From CAXXOK01 sp963675365 (GTDB taxonomy: Bacteria > Bacillota > Clostridia > Christensenellales > Aristaeellaceae): a stretch of DNA of 64,000 nt. The notes below the pieces were generated by a model. It was not told where the DNA came from. It saw only the letters and a program-made list of their open reading frames with translations, and made no database searches. The DNA is taken from the NCBI GenBank assembly GCA_963675365.2, contig CAXXVA010000003.1:1409366-1473365 (forward strand), given 5' to 3'. The position numbers were made by a program, and so were the translations under genes. This document shows, piece by piece, positions 51,566 through 60,915 of this stretch. Positions within the stretch are counted from its first letter, which is position 1. Every line of letters starts with the position of its first letter.

Positions 51566-53176
51566 TTATTCCCCAGACAGCAATCGGATAAAAATCGCAG
51601 TGATATCGGGATCAAACTGCGTACCGGCGCAGCGTTTCAGTTCGGCGATCGCTTCCTCTTTGGTCCTTGGCGCCTGATATCTTCTGCCGGTGATCATCAC
51701 ATCATACGCATCCACGATGGCGATGATTCGGCTGACAATGGGGATATCGTCTCCGGATAGCCCTTTTGGGTATCCCGCCCCGTCCCAGCGCTCATGATGC
51801 GCCAGGATGAATTCCGCCGCCTGGTTCAGCTCCGGGATGGTCCGGGCAATGCGATACCCGATGGCCGGGTGCTGGTTGATGATGCTGCGTTCCTCGTCCG
51901 TCAGGCGGCCGGGTTTATTGAGAATTTCATCCGGGATTCCGATCTTGCCGATATCGTGCAGCATGGAAAGCAAAACCAAATCGTCAACCAGTTCGTCTGA
52001 TAGGTTCAGCTTTTTCGCAATCAAGCGGCAGTGGTCCGCCAGGCGGTCGGAATGTTCCTCCGTTTCCACGCTTTTTTCATGCAGCATGGACAAGAGCAGC
52101 CGGATGATCCCGCTCCGGTGGCTTTGCCGTATCAGGAGCTTTTTCTGCAGAATCCATTTCTCCGCTTCGCGGATCATGTCCTCCGCCGTTCTGCATTCCG
52201 TTTCGCTTGTCGCATAGCCGAAGGTAACCAAGTTGTACTCGTCGTTGCAGATCACGTTCAGCGATTTTTGCAGTCTTTTAATGATATGCTGCGCCTCCGC
52301 CTGCGACGCGTGCGGCAGCAGCAGCAAATATTGCCCGTCGTGCCAGCGGGTGACAACGTCGTCCCCCCTGCAGTTGTCCAGCAGTGTTTTGGCAATTTTA
52401 ATCAGCAGTTCGTCGCCCGCATGGAACCCAAGGCTTTCGTTAATGGTCCGTAGCCCGTTCACATCGCCTAGCGCCACCGAAAAGGGAAGCATTTGGGAAT
52501 CGACATACATATTCAACGCTTCCATGGCAAATACGCGGTCGTACAAGCCTGTCAGCGTATCGCGGAATGCGGCGTCATACGGTTCCATGGAATGCACGTT
52601 GTTTCGAATGATCTCAATCGGTTTAAAATTCTCCAGAAACACCGCTTCGTTTCCTGTGACCGCCGTATCATCCCGGTCTTCATCGTTTGGCACGGCGTCC
52701 GGCACGAAGAGCTTTGCTTTCATAAAGCTTGTCTGGATCACATCCCGCGGGATGGACCGATGATAATGCTTTCGGAAATACTCCGCGTGAATGTCTTCAA
52801 AGATCACCAGCAGCCTCGCATCACTGACAAACAGAAAGGAGACCTTATAGATATGCTCAAATACCCTTGCTTTGACTTCGCATGTTTTGCTCTTGCTGCG
52901 AAACGCCTGATTAATCAGTGAAATCAGATCGCGGACGCAGTCCATGTTCATCGCGCCGAAAACGTCGGCGACCGTTCTCCCAATCATCCTGTTTCGGTCC
53001 AGGCCGATGATCGCTTCCAGCCCGGCGTTCATGTGTAGAATCACAAAGTTTTCGATAGCGTCCCGCTCATTCAAAACAGGCTGAAAACACGCGCAGCTCA
53101 TCGGGAAGTGCTCCACCAGATTGCAAATCAGCGTTGAATCCTCTTGAGTGATTTTGCCCGGCTCATTACTATTCAT
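51566..53176 (-). CDS. PAS / degenerate GGDEF / HD-GYP signalling protein
   Basis: A 536-residue cytoplasmic protein. A PAS-like sensor domain (about 15-130) precedes a GGDEF-fold domain (about 200-345). Its active-site loop reads RWHDGQY (277-283) instead of RxGGDEF, so it should not make c-di-GMP. The C-terminal HD-GYP domain (about 355-536) has H407-D408 (LHDIGKIGIPDE) and GYP at 468-470, plus the other metal residues (HHERWDGAGYP), so it should hydrolyse c-di-GMP. The GGDEF-like part may bind GTP as a regulator. Confidence 0.9.
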   Translation of the reverse strand: MNSNEPGKITQEDSTLICNLVEHFPMSCACFQPVLNERDAIENFVILHMNAGLEAIIGLDRNRMIGRTVADVFGAMNMDCVRDLISLINQAFRSKSKTCEVKARVFEHIYKVSFLFVSDARLLVIFEDIHAEYFRKHYHRSIPRDVIQTSFMKAKLFVPDAVPNDEDRDDTAVTGNEAVFLENFKPIEIIRNNVHSMEPYDAAFRDTLTGLYDRVFAMEALNMYVDSQMLPFSVALGDVNGLRTINESLGFHAGDELLIKIAKTLLDNCRGDDVVTRWHDGQYLLLLPHASQAEAQHIIKRLQKSLNVICNDEYNLVTFGYATSETECRTAEDMIREAEKWILQKKLLIRQSHRSGIIRLLLSMLHEKSVETEEHSDRLADHCRLIAKKLNLSDELVDDLVLLSMLHDIGKIGIPDEILNKPGRLTDEERSIINQHPAIGYRIARTIPELNQAAEFILAHHERWDGAGYPKGLSGDDIPIVSRIIAIVDAYDVMITGRRYQAPRTKEEAIAELKRCAGTQFDPDITAIFIRLLSGE

Positions 53177-53496
53177 TCCATACCCTCTGCGCGATCGCGC
53201 TTGGCAAACGCCCGGCGTTTTCAGTCTGACAGGAACTCCGGCAGGGCTGCTGCAAGGATCCTAGGTTTTTTATGAAGCCCTATGGAAATCAATGAATACC
53301 GTCATCGTGTCTGACCAGCCGATGGATTTATCGAAGTAAGTATTGCATGGTGAAGATAATACGATATGCTATATCTGTGTACTTACTTTAAGTACATTAT
53401 GAGCATAGTAACACAAGTATTACTTAGAATCAACATATAGCGAAGCATAGTTGAGCGTTTCACTTGTTTCATGTTGATTGGATTGGAGAATTGACG
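53177..53496. promoter_or_regulatory. 320-base divergent control region with 7-3-7 inverted repeat
   Basis: No gene is seen between the HD-GYP gene (minus) and the small RHH gene (plus). The main feature is the inverted repeat GTACTTA-CTT-TAAGTAC (53379-53395) in an AT-rich stretch. It could be an operator for the neighbouring ribbon-helix-helix protein; this is inference. Confidence 0.45.
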
Positions 53497-53688
53497 ATGA
53501 AAAAGGAGAAACATCTTGGCATTCGTATTAATGCTGGCCTGCATTATAAGCTCCATTATGTTGCGAAGTTCGACGGCCGTTCCGGAAACGCCGAAATTCT
53601 ATACCTGATCCGGCAGTATATTGCGGAATTCGAGAAAAAATACGGAGAGATCAAGATCCCGAAAGATGGCTCTGATAACAATCCGTAA
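53497..53688 (+). CDS. ribbon-helix-helix (Arc-like) small protein
   Basis: Sixty-three residues; the ATG at 53497 has GGAG eight bases upstream. The pattern HLGIRINAGLHYKLHYVAKFDGRSGNAEILYLIRQYIAEFEK fits the beta-strand plus two helices of Arc/MetJ-type DNA-binding proteins (compare GRS.N.EI). It is single, followed by a strong terminator, with an inverted repeat upstream that it may bind. Target genes unknown; the divergent HD-GYP gene is the obvious candidate. Confidence 0.8.
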   Translation: MKKEKHLGIRINAGLHYKLHYVAKFDGRSGNAEILYLIRQYIAEFEKKYGEIKIPKDGSDNNP

Positions 53689-53714
53689 AGATACCAGGAT
53701 GCCTGCATGCATAC

Positions 53715-53753
53715 AACACAATGCCCCGGAATATCCGGGGCATTGTGTTTTGC
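53715..53753 (+). terminator. terminator of the RHH gene
   Basis: A perfect 16-bp stem (53715-53730 with 53734-53749), three-base loop, then TTTTG. It probably also stops transcription of the convergent gapN from the other side. Confidence 0.85.
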
Positions 53754-53778
53754 ATCCGCACGCAGCTATTGATCGGTT

Positions 53779-55236
53779 TTATTCCTGTAGGTTGAATACG
53801 ATGGCTTTGGGCCGCGTCATGGCTTCGATGGCGTACTTCACGCCCTGGGTGCCCATACCGGAGGCTTTCACGCCCAGGAACGGGAAATGGTCCGGCCCGC
53901 GCTCGGTCTTGTTGTTGATCTGCACGGTGCCGACCTCCAGGCGGTTTGCGATGTAGAACGCGTCGTGGATGTTTTTGGTGAACACCGAGGACTGCAGTCC
54001 GTACTCCGAACGGTTGGCGATGTCGATGGCCTCGTCGATGTCCTTCACACGCAGAATCGGCAGCACCGGGCCGAAGGGTTCCTCCCAGGCCAGGCGCATA
54101 TCGGTGGTGACGTAGTCCACCAGCGTCGGCTGGATCAAATCGCTTTCGCGCTGCCCGCCGGTTAAAATCTTCGCGCCTTTTTGCACCGCGTCGTCGATCA
54201 GGCCCATCACGAAATCCGCCGCCTGGGTATTGATTAGGGGAACGATGGTCGCGCCCTCGCGCGGATCGCCCACCTTGAGCTTTTGAATGTCCTCAAGCAG
54301 CTTTGGAATCAGCTTGTCGGCGACCGCGTCGCTTGTCAGGATGCGCTTCACCGCCGTGCAGCGCTGCCCCGCGTAGGCGTACGCTCCGGAGATGATGTTC
54401 TGCGCCGCGAAATCAAGATCCGCGTCCGACAGCACGATTGCCGCATCCTTGCCGCCGAGTTCCAGCATCAGGGGCACCATGCCCGCTTCCTTGGCGATAT
54501 GCCGGCCCACAGCCGTGCTTCCGGTGAAGTTGATGAAGTTGACGCCCGGATGGGTCACGATGTAATCGCCGATCTCGCTGCCGCGCCCGGTGATGGTGTT
54601 CAGCACGCCCTTGGGCAGCCCCGCCTCCTGCAAAATCTCGGCGAGGTACAACGCGCTGATCGCGCCATGGCTCGCGGGTTTTAACAGCACCGCGTTACCG
54701 CCGATAAGCGCCGGGGCGATCTTGGATGCAGAGAGGTTGATGGGATAGTTGAACGGCGAAATCGCCAGTACCGTACCCAGCGGCACGCGGCTGACGTAGG
54801 AGACTTTATTTTTGGAGCCGCCGGGGAAGTTATCGCCGCTGATGGCCTCCCCCGCCATGCTCTTGCCCGCGTCGGCGGTATAGCGGAAGAAATCCGCCGT
54901 GCGCTGAACCTCAAACCATGCGGCTTTTTTGTCCTTGGCGATCTCCATGGTCAGCACGGCCGCGATTTCATCGGCGTGCTCCTCCAGCAGGTCCGCCGCG
55001 CGGTAGAAGACGCTCGCGCGTTCGTGGATTGGCGTATTCGCCCATATCGGCAGGCTGTCCTTGGTGTTCTGGATCGCCCTGTCCACGTCCTCGCGGCTCA
55101 TGGCGGGTACGCGCCCGACCAACGATCCGTCCACCGGGGACATAATGGTCAGGAATTTATTGGAGGACGCCTCCACCCATTTACCGTCAAACAGGTTGCA
55201 GAAGTCCTTTTCTCCGTTGCACATATGCTGAAACAT
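53779..55236 (-). CDS. gapN: NADP-dependent non-phosphorylating glyceraldehyde-3-phosphate dehydrogenase
   Basis: A 485-residue aldehyde dehydrogenase of the GapN type, oxidising glyceraldehyde 3-phosphate straight to 3-phosphoglycerate and yielding NADPH. The ATG at 55236 follows GAGAGGA. Catalytic residues are N163 in SPFNYP, E259 in MLELGGKDA and C293 in GQRCTAVKR. The C-terminus matches the GapN pattern (ERGPDHFPFLGVKASGMGTQG). It stands alone, and a fragment of its C-terminus recurs at 51298. Confidence 0.93.
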   Translation of the reverse strand: MFQHMCNGEKDFCNLFDGKWVEASSNKFLTIMSPVDGSLVGRVPAMSREDVDRAIQNTKDSLPIWANTPIHERASVFYRAADLLEEHADEIAAVLTMEIAKDKKAAWFEVQRTADFFRYTADAGKSMAGEAISGDNFPGGSKNKVSYVSRVPLGTVLAISPFNYPINLSASKIAPALIGGNAVLLKPASHGAISALYLAEILQEAGLPKGVLNTITGRGSEIGDYIVTHPGVNFINFTGSTAVGRHIAKEAGMVPLMLELGGKDAAIVLSDADLDFAAQNIISGAYAYAGQRCTAVKRILTSDAVADKLIPKLLEDIQKLKVGDPREGATIVPLINTQAADFVMGLIDDAVQKGAKILTGGQRESDLIQPTLVDYVTTDMRLAWEEPFGPVLPILRVKDIDEAIDIANRSEYGLQSSVFTKNIHDAFYIANRLEVGTVQINNKTERGPDHFPFLGVKASGMGTQGVKYAIEAMTRPKAIVFNLQE

Positions 55237-55388
55237 CTTGATATTCCTCTCTATATCGCATGTCCTAAGGAACAATCGGTTGCTACGTTTCCATTATACC
55301 CCATCCGGGCCGTTTCAAACATAACCGTTTGCGTTGTTTCACGGACAGGCACAATCCCCAGAACGCAACGCATTCCGGGGAATTGAGT

Positions 55389-55886
55389 TCATTTCTCCAC
55401 TTCTTCAGCCAGACCGGCGGCAAAGGTTTTCGCTTTTTGCAGGTCGCCCGCGTTCGGCCTGCCTTTGTTGAGACCGCCGAAGAGTTTGAGGAAACTGTTG
55501 GTATTGAAGCCCGCGCAGTTGAAATCGCCTACGATGGTATACCCTGTCGCCTCCAGTTTTTCCCGAAGCACCAAATGATCGGCGAGCATCTTCTTGTTGA
55601 GATAGTCTTCGTTCATCATGGCAAAGCGCGGCATCCCGTCGGTGGAAAACAGAAACGCTTTCCTGCTTTCCACCGGGGGCAGGGCCTCCGCCAGCCTGAG
55701 AAGCTGTTTGTGATGTTTGGCGCTGTAAATGCCGGAGCCGAACCCAAGCAGTTCATAGTCCGCAAGTATGCCGGGCCGCGCCTGATCCGCCGGCACGATG
55801 CCGGCGTGCAGTACGTCCGCGATCGCTTCGGCAACTTTCAGCGTGTTGCCATGGTGATAGGAACTGACGATCAGCAGCGTTTTCAT
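55389..55886 (-). CDS. flavodoxin-family protein
   Basis: About 165 residues. The N-terminal LLIVSSYHHGNTLKVAEAIAD is an FMN phosphate-binding loop, with GFGSGIYSAKHHKQL and a GDFNCAGFNTNSFLKLFGG region as in flavodoxin-like domains of Clostridia. The ATG at 55886 overlaps the XRE gene stop by four bases. It ends a three-gene operon (membrane protein, regulator, flavodoxin). Electron partner unknown. Confidence 0.85.
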   Translation of the reverse strand: MKTLLIVSSYHHGNTLKVAEAIADVLHAGIVPADQARPGILADYELLGFGSGIYSAKHHKQLLRLAEALPPVESRKAFLFSTDGMPRFAMMNEDYLNKKMLADHLVLREKLEATGYTIVGDFNCAGFNTNSFLKLFGGLNKGRPNAGDLQKAKTFAAGLAEEVEK

Positions 55887-56149
55887 TCCGTCTTCCCCGC
55901 TGTGGGTTCCGGCTTCACCTCGCACCGGTCGGCGCCGTCTTCACAGACGAACACCTCGCTCAGCTCCACGCCGAATACCTTGGCGATGCGGAACGCGAGT
56001 TCCAGCGACGGGGAATACTTGCCTGCTTCCACGGCGATGATAGTCTGCCGCGACACGCCTGCCTTTTCAGCCAGCTGCTGCTGGGTCATTTCATTTGCGA
56101 AAAAGCGCAGTTTGCGGATGTTGTTGGAGATGGTCAGCTTTTTAGCCAT
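55883..56149 (-). CDS. XRE-family transcriptional regulator
   Basis: An 88-residue HTH_3 protein (IRKLRFFANEMTQQQLAEKAGVSRQTIIAVEAGKYSPSLELAFRIAKVF), the compact type that often accompanies small membrane proteins. It lies four bases downstream of the membrane protein and overlaps the flavodoxin. Probably autoregulates the operon. Confidence 0.92.
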   Translation of the reverse strand: MAKKLTISNNIRKLRFFANEMTQQQLAEKAGVSRQTIIAVEAGKYSPSLELAFRIAKVFGVELSEVFVCEDGADRCEVKPEPTAGKTE

Positions 56150-56153
56150 ACAA

Positions 56154-56636
56154 TCACCGCACCTTATAGTAGATGAGTTTGGAAATTCCTTCGCCGATCG
56201 AGCCGAGGCCCGCCGCGCCGAAGAGGATGTTGAGCATCAGCCCTACGGGATAGGAAAGCGCAAGCAGAATCAGCCCCGCAATAAAGCCGACCATCGATAC
56301 GATGAACGTGATGCGCATGGATTTCAAGTCGATCAGCTTGTCCCGTTCGTCTTCCACCATGGCCGCGTTGATGGCGCTTTCAATCTCTTTTCCGTCTTTC
56401 CCGCGCTCCTGGATAGCTACGCCCACGGAAAACAGGATGTGGAACGTGACCTGCACCGCAATGGTCAGCGCAATACCGATGCCAATGAACGTAAGCATGG
56501 TCACGGAGAAGAATTTAACGTCGTCCAAATTCACCTCTCCCGCGTTCAGTTTCCCGATTACATAGATAAAATAGACGGTCAGCAGGGCGATGCCCGCTAC
56601 GATGCTGACGATGGTTCGTTTCTGTTGATAATACAT
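56154..56636 (-). CDS. four-helix membrane protein of unknown function
   Basis: About 160 residues; the ATG at 56636 lies downstream of GAGGAG. Four hydrophobic segments are seen (about 9-28, 40-62, 98-120 and 124-146). The loop between the second and third pairs is charged (QERGKDGKEIESAINAAMVEDERDKLIDLKSM). It resembles small membrane proteins commonly paired with an XRE regulator; the activity is unknown. Confidence 0.8.
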   Translation of the reverse strand: MYYQQKRTIVSIVAGIALLTVYFIYVIGKLNAGEVNLDDVKFFSVTMLTFIGIGIALTIAVQVTFHILFSVGVAIQERGKDGKEIESAINAAMVEDERDKLIDLKSMRITFIVSMVGFIAGLILLALSYPVGLMLNILFGAAGLGSIGEGISKLIYYKVR

Positions 56637-56839
56637 GGGTGTTTCTCTCCTCATATTTGCTGGTACCGCAGTACGGAGGGATCGTAACATGGTTTTTACT
56701 ATATGTCAAGTATATTTTACTAATTGTATAAAATATTTTTCTATTCCCGGAAACCCCTGATGCGATAAGCTTTGATGGAGCTTGGTCTGTGCACCGCGCA
56801 ATGCATTCCCGTTATAATCACCCGGATATGATCATCATA

Positions 56840-56871
56840 GAAAAGCGCTTCCGCAAATTCACGGAAGCGCT
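56840..56871 (-). terminator. terminator of the alcohol dehydrogenase gene
   Basis: Stem AGCGCTTCCG/CGGAAGCGCT (56844-56853 with 56862-56871) followed on the minus strand by TTTTC, 28 bases beyond the stop. Confidence 0.8.
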
Positions 56872-56898
56872 GCAATGGATTTGTATCGGACTTGTTTA

Positions 56899-58071
56899 TT
56901 ATTGGCAGGCCAGGCGGTACACCTCGGCAATATCCTTGCGGGTCAGCGGGTGGAAATTGCCAAGCTTGTCCCCGTTATTGAGCAGGCACTTGTTGGCCAT
57001 AAACTCGATATCTTCCTCTTTCGCCCCGATCTCTTTAAAGCTCGTGGGCATCCCGATCTCGCGGTAGAAGGCTTCCAGCCTGTGAATACCTTCCAGCGCC
57101 GTGCGTTCGGGCTTTTCAAAGTCCATGCTGACGCCGAACACCCGCACCGCGAACTGGGCAATGCGCTGCACCCGGAATGGAAGCTGGTATTTCAGGAAGG
57201 CCGGGAACATCACCGCCAGTCCCGCGCCGTGGGCGACGTCGTACAGGCCGCTGAGCTCGTGCTCCATCATGTGCGTGCTCCAGTCCTGCTGGCGGCCGAC
57301 GCCCAGAATGTCGGAGTGCGCGACCGAACCCGCCCACATAATGTTGGCGCGGACGTCGTAATCGTCCGGCGTCTTAAGGACGAGCTTGGCGTACTTCATC
57401 ACGGCGCGAATCACGCCTTCGCACATGCGGTCGGATACCTCGACCTCCGGGGTGTTGGTGAAATAGCGTTCCATGACGTGCGCCATCATATCCGTGCAGC
57501 CGCACGCGGTTTGATAGGGCGGCAGGGTGTACGTCAGCTCGGGATTCATGATGGCGATTAACGGCCGCATCAACTGCGAATCGCAGAAGCGCTTGAGCTG
57601 CTCGGACTCCTTGGTCACGACGCTTGAGTTGGAGACCTCGCTTCCCGCGGCGGGCAGCGTGAGGATCACGCCAAGCGGCAGAATATCTTCGGGAACAGCC
57701 GTACCCGCATACAGATCCCAGAAGTCCCCGTCGTACTTGACACCTAAGGCAATGGCTTTGGCGGAATCGATCACGCTGCCGCCGCCGACAGCCAATATAA
57801 CGTCCACGCCCTCGCGTTTGCACAGCTCGATACCTTCATACACCAGGGTATCGCGTGGGTTGGGCTGTACGCCGCCTAGCTCCGCCCAGGCAACGCCCGC
57901 GTTTTTCAGCGATTCCTTCACCGTATCCAGCAAACCGCTGCGGACAACGGAGCCGCCGCCGTAGTGCAGTAAAACCTTGCGCCCGTACGCGGCGCACAAT
58001 TCGCCGGCCTTTTTCTGTGTGTCTTTCCCGAAGTAAAACTGTGTGGGGCTGCAAAATGTAAAATCAAGCAT
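56899..58071 (-). CDS. iron-containing alcohol dehydrogenase (butanol dehydrogenase type)
   Basis: A 390-residue group III alcohol dehydrogenase resembling BdhA/YqhD. The ATG at 58071 has GGGAGGG upstream. GGGSVIDSAKAIA binds the nucleotide; iron ligands lie in the D and H residues of TACGCTDMMAHVMERYF (D, H) and the later HELSGLYDVAHGAGLAVMFP (H, H). It reduces aldehydes to alcohols with NAD(P)H at the end of fermentation. It follows purA by 56 bases. Confidence 0.9.
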   Translation of the reverse strand: MLDFTFCSPTQFYFGKDTQKKAGELCAAYGRKVLLHYGGGSVVRSGLLDTVKESLKNAGVAWAELGGVQPNPRDTLVYEGIELCKREGVDVILAVGGGSVIDSAKAIALGVKYDGDFWDLYAGTAVPEDILPLGVILTLPAAGSEVSNSSVVTKESEQLKRFCDSQLMRPLIAIMNPELTYTLPPYQTACGCTDMMAHVMERYFTNTPEVEVSDRMCEGVIRAVMKYAKLVLKTPDDYDVRANIMWAGSVAHSDILGVGRQQDWSTHMMEHELSGLYDVAHGAGLAVMFPAFLKYQLPFRVQRIAQFAVRVFGVSMDFEKPERTALEGIHRLEAFYREIGMPTSFKEIGAKEEDIEFMANKCLLNNGDKLGNFHPLTRKDIAEVYRLACQ

Positions 58072-58127
58072 TGGTTTCCCTCCCTGCAATCGACCCGTCT
58101 GCGCAAGCAAGCGGGCAGTATAAAAAA

Positions 58128-59405
58128 TCAACCGCGATATAAGATCTCCCTGCGTTTTGGCCCCGTGGACACCATGCGGATCGGCACGCCGACCTGCTCT
58201 TCCAGGAAATCGACGTAGCGGCGGCAGTTTTCGGGGAGTTTGTCAAACTCCGTCAGGCCGCGGATATCCGTTTTCCATCCGGGCAGCGTCGTGTACACCG
58301 GCTTACAGCGCGTAAGCGTTGGCGTGGACGGGAATTGGTCGATGGTCTTGCCTTCGCACTCGTAGGCGGTGCAGACCGGGATCTCATCCAGATACGCCAG
58401 CACGTCCAGGTTGGTCAGCACGCATTCCGTCGCGCCGTGGGCCATGCAGCCATAGCGGGTCGCCACCGCGTCGAACCAGCCCACGCGCCGGGGCCTGCCG
58501 GTGGTCGCGCCGTATTCGCCAGCGTCGCCGCCGCGCTTGCGGAGTTCCTCGGCCTCGTCGCCGAACAGCTCGGTTACAAACGGTCCGGCGCCCACACAGC
58601 TGGAATACGCCTTGGTAACGCTCAACACGTCCTTCACCGCGGTCGCGGGAACTCCGCCGCCGACGGTGGAAAACCCGGCAAGCGGCGACGACGAGGTCAC
58701 AAACGGGTAAATGCCGTGATCCGGATCGCGCAGCGCGCCAAGCTGCCCTTCCATCAGGATAGATTTGTTCTCATTCAATGCCTGGTGCAAAAACGCGGAC
58801 GAATCGATCACGAACGGGCGGATTTTCTCCGCCTGCACCGCGAGCAGTTCCATCAGTGCGTCCACGTCCAGCAACGGCTTATGGTACAGGTGCTCCAGCA
58901 GGATGTTTTTCTGCCTGACGACGCTTTCGAGCCGTTCGCGGAGCATGGCCTTGTCGTACAGCTGGCATACCTGAATGCCGATTTTCAAATATTTATCGCC
59001 GTAAAACGGCGCGATACCCGATTTGGTGGACCCGAAGCTGCTCTTGCCCAGGCGTTCTTCTTCGAACTTGTCAAAATCCACATGGTAGGGCATCATCACC
59101 TGCGCGCGATCCGAAATGTAGAGTTTAGGCGCGGGAACGCCGCGGCTGACGACAGCCTCGTACTCCTTGAGCAGCTTGTCGATATCCAGCGCTACGCCCG
59201 GCGCGATGAGGTTGACAATATTCTGGTGAAACACCCCGGACGGCAGCAGGTGCAGCGCGAATTTGCCGTAATCGTTGATGATCGTGTGCCCCGCGTTCGC
59301 TCCGCCCTGGAAGCGGACGACCACGTCGCTGTTTTCCGCCAGTACATCGGTAATCTTTCCCTTGCCTTCATCGCCCCAGTTTGCCCCGACGATCACTCGT
59401 ACCAC
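58128..59405 (-). CDS. purA: adenylosuccinate synthetase
   Basis: About 425 residues from a GTG start at 59405, nine bases after AAAGGGG; the longer frame has no ribosome site. GDEGKGKITDVLAE is the GTP loop and FQGGANAGHTI the IMP site; EGQLGALRDPDHGIYPFVTSSSP and GATTGRPRRVGWFD are typical of the family. It catalyses IMP plus aspartate to adenylosuccinate. It has its own consensus promoter. Confidence 0.95.
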   Translation of the reverse strand: MVRVIVGANWGDEGKGKITDVLAENSDVVVRFQGGANAGHTIINDYGKFALHLLPSGVFHQNIVNLIAPGVALDIDKLLKEYEAVVSRGVPAPKLYISDRAQVMMPYHVDFDKFEEERLGKSSFGSTKSGIAPFYGDKYLKIGIQVCQLYDKAMLRERLESVVRQKNILLEHLYHKPLLDVDALMELLAVQAEKIRPFVIDSSAFLHQALNENKSILMEGQLGALRDPDHGIYPFVTSSSPLAGFSTVGGGVPATAVKDVLSVTKAYSSCVGAGPFVTELFGDEAEELRKRGGDAGEYGATTGRPRRVGWFDAVATRYGCMAHGATECVLTNLDVLAYLDEIPVCTAYECEGKTIDQFPSTPTLTRCKPVYTTLPGWKTDIRGLTEFDKLPENCRRYVDFLEEQVGVPIRMVSTGPKRREILYRG

Positions 59406-59455
59406 AGTGGCGTTCCCCTTTCGTACGCTCGGAAGTTCAAAAAGCACCAACGACC

Positions 59456-59484
59456 ATTATGCCCTACCAAAAGTAGGCTGTCAA
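59456..59484 (-). promoter_or_regulatory. promoter of purA
   Basis: TTGACA (59484-59479), 17-base spacer containing a small hairpin (CCTAC/GTAGG), CATAAT (59461-59456) on the minus strand, about 50 bases before the GTG start. Confidence 0.75.
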
Positions 59485-59492
59485 CATGCACG

Positions 59493-60695
59493 CTAGTCTT
59501 TGCCGAACAGATCCCTGGTGTAGACCTTATTTGCGCAATCCCTGAGCTCCTCATGCATCCGGTTGGAGATGATCACGTCGCACATCGTTTTAAAGGCGGT
59601 CAGGTCGCGAATCACCCGGCTGTGGAAGAATTCCTCTGCATCCAGCGTCGGCTCGTACACGACGACCTCGATGCCCTTTCCCTTGATGCGCTTCATAATG
59701 CCCTGGATGCTGGATTGGCGGAAATTATCGCTGTCTTTTTTCATGGTCAGGCGGTAAACGCCCACCAGCGACGGGCGTTTGTCCAAAATGCGCTGGGCGA
59801 CGAAGTCCTTGCGGGTGCGATTGGCGTCCACGATCGCGGAAATGATGTTGTTGGGAACGCTTTCGTAGTTGGCCAGAAGCTGTTTGGTGTCCTTGGGCAA
59901 GCAATAACCGCCGTAACCGAAGGACGGATTGTTGTAATGGCTTCCGATGCGCGGATCCAGACACACGCCCTCGATAATCGCCTTGGTATGCAGGCTGCGG
60001 ATCTCGGAATAGGTATCCAGCTCGTTGAAAAACGAAACGCGCATCGCCAGGTAGGTATTGGCGAACAGCTTCACGGCTTCGGCTTCCGAAGGGTTCATAT
60101 ATAAGGTTGGGATATCCTTCTTCAGCGCTCCCTGTTTAAGCATCTGCGCAAAGGTCTGTGCAGCGTCCATCAGCTTGAGGCTGCCGGTCGGCACGCCCAT
60201 GATGACGCGCGAAGGGTACAGGCAATCGTACAGCGCCTTGCCCTCACGCAGAAATTCAGGGCTGAACAGGAGATTGCCGTTATGCAGTTCCCTGCGCGCG
60301 TTTTCGGTATACCCAACGGGTACCGTGGATTTGATGATGATCACCGCATCCGGATTGAGCGCGGTCACCTGCCGGACGACCGCTTCCACAGACGAGGTGT
60401 CGAAATAGTTCTTGTCCGGGTCGTAGTTCGTCGGCGTGGCGACGATCACGAACTCCGCGTCCCGGTAGGCGACCTCCGCGTTCGTGGTCGCCGTAAGGTC
60501 AAGCGTACGGTTTTCCAGATAGTCTTCGATTTCCGCATCCCGGATCGGCGACTGCCGCCGGTTGATCAGCTCAACTCTGTCTTCTATGATATCTAAGGCG
60601 GTCACGCTGTGATGCTGCGAAAGCAGTACGGCGTTGGATAGCCCGACGTATCCCATGCCGACCACGGTGATCTTCCGTTTCTTCGTCTCGTCCAT
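59493..60695 (-). CDS. ugd: UDP-glucose/nucleotide-sugar 6-dehydrogenase
   Basis: A 400-residue UDP-sugar dehydrogenase forming UDP-glucuronate for envelope polysaccharides. N-terminal Rossmann VVGMGYVGLSNAVLL, TVPVGYTE, the substrate-binding LFANTYLAMRVSFFNELD and catalytic C265 in GYGGYCLPKD are intact. It is of the short class. AAGGAG precedes the ATG. No glycan genes are adjacent. Confidence 0.92.
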   Translation of the reverse strand: MDETKKRKITVVGMGYVGLSNAVLLSQHHSVTALDIIEDRVELINRRQSPIRDAEIEDYLENRTLDLTATTNAEVAYRDAEFVIVATPTNYDPDKNYFDTSSVEAVVRQVTALNPDAVIIIKSTVPVGYTENARRELHNGNLLFSPEFLREGKALYDCLYPSRVIMGVPTGSLKLMDAAQTFAQMLKQGALKKDIPTLYMNPSEAEAVKLFANTYLAMRVSFFNELDTYSEIRSLHTKAIIEGVCLDPRIGSHYNNPSFGYGGYCLPKDTKQLLANYESVPNNIISAIVDANRTRKDFVAQRILDKRPSLVGVYRLTMKKDSDNFRQSSIQGIMKRIKGKGIEVVVYEPTLDAEEFFHSRVIRDLTAFKTMCDVIISNRMHEELRDCANKVYTRDLFGKD

Positions 60696-60842
60696 CGATA
60701 ATCTCCTTCAGGAGCCTTATATAAGACCTTGAAACACACCCGTACAGTATACCATATTCATCGCGCGCGATAAAGCGCGGGGCGGCCTGTTTTCTCCGGT
60801 GTTTTACGCCTGTTTTCAAGTCTTCGCCGAACGCCGTTCATC

Positions 60843-60871
60843 TTGCGCGGCTTCGTAATTCGTGTTACAAT
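60843..60871 (+). promoter_or_regulatory. promoter of purC
   Basis: TTGCGC (60843-60848), 17-base spacer, TACAAT (60866-60871), 45 bases before the ATG. No purine riboswitch or PurR-like repeat was seen. Confidence 0.55.
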
Positions 60872-60915
60872 ACTTTCAATATAGACACGCGCATTGATTG
60901 CGGAAGGATGGCCGT

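Noticed and set aside
58335..60104. A 589-codon plus-strand frame
   Set aside because: Antisense to purA and ugd, both of which have intact catalytic motifs; no protein-family character.
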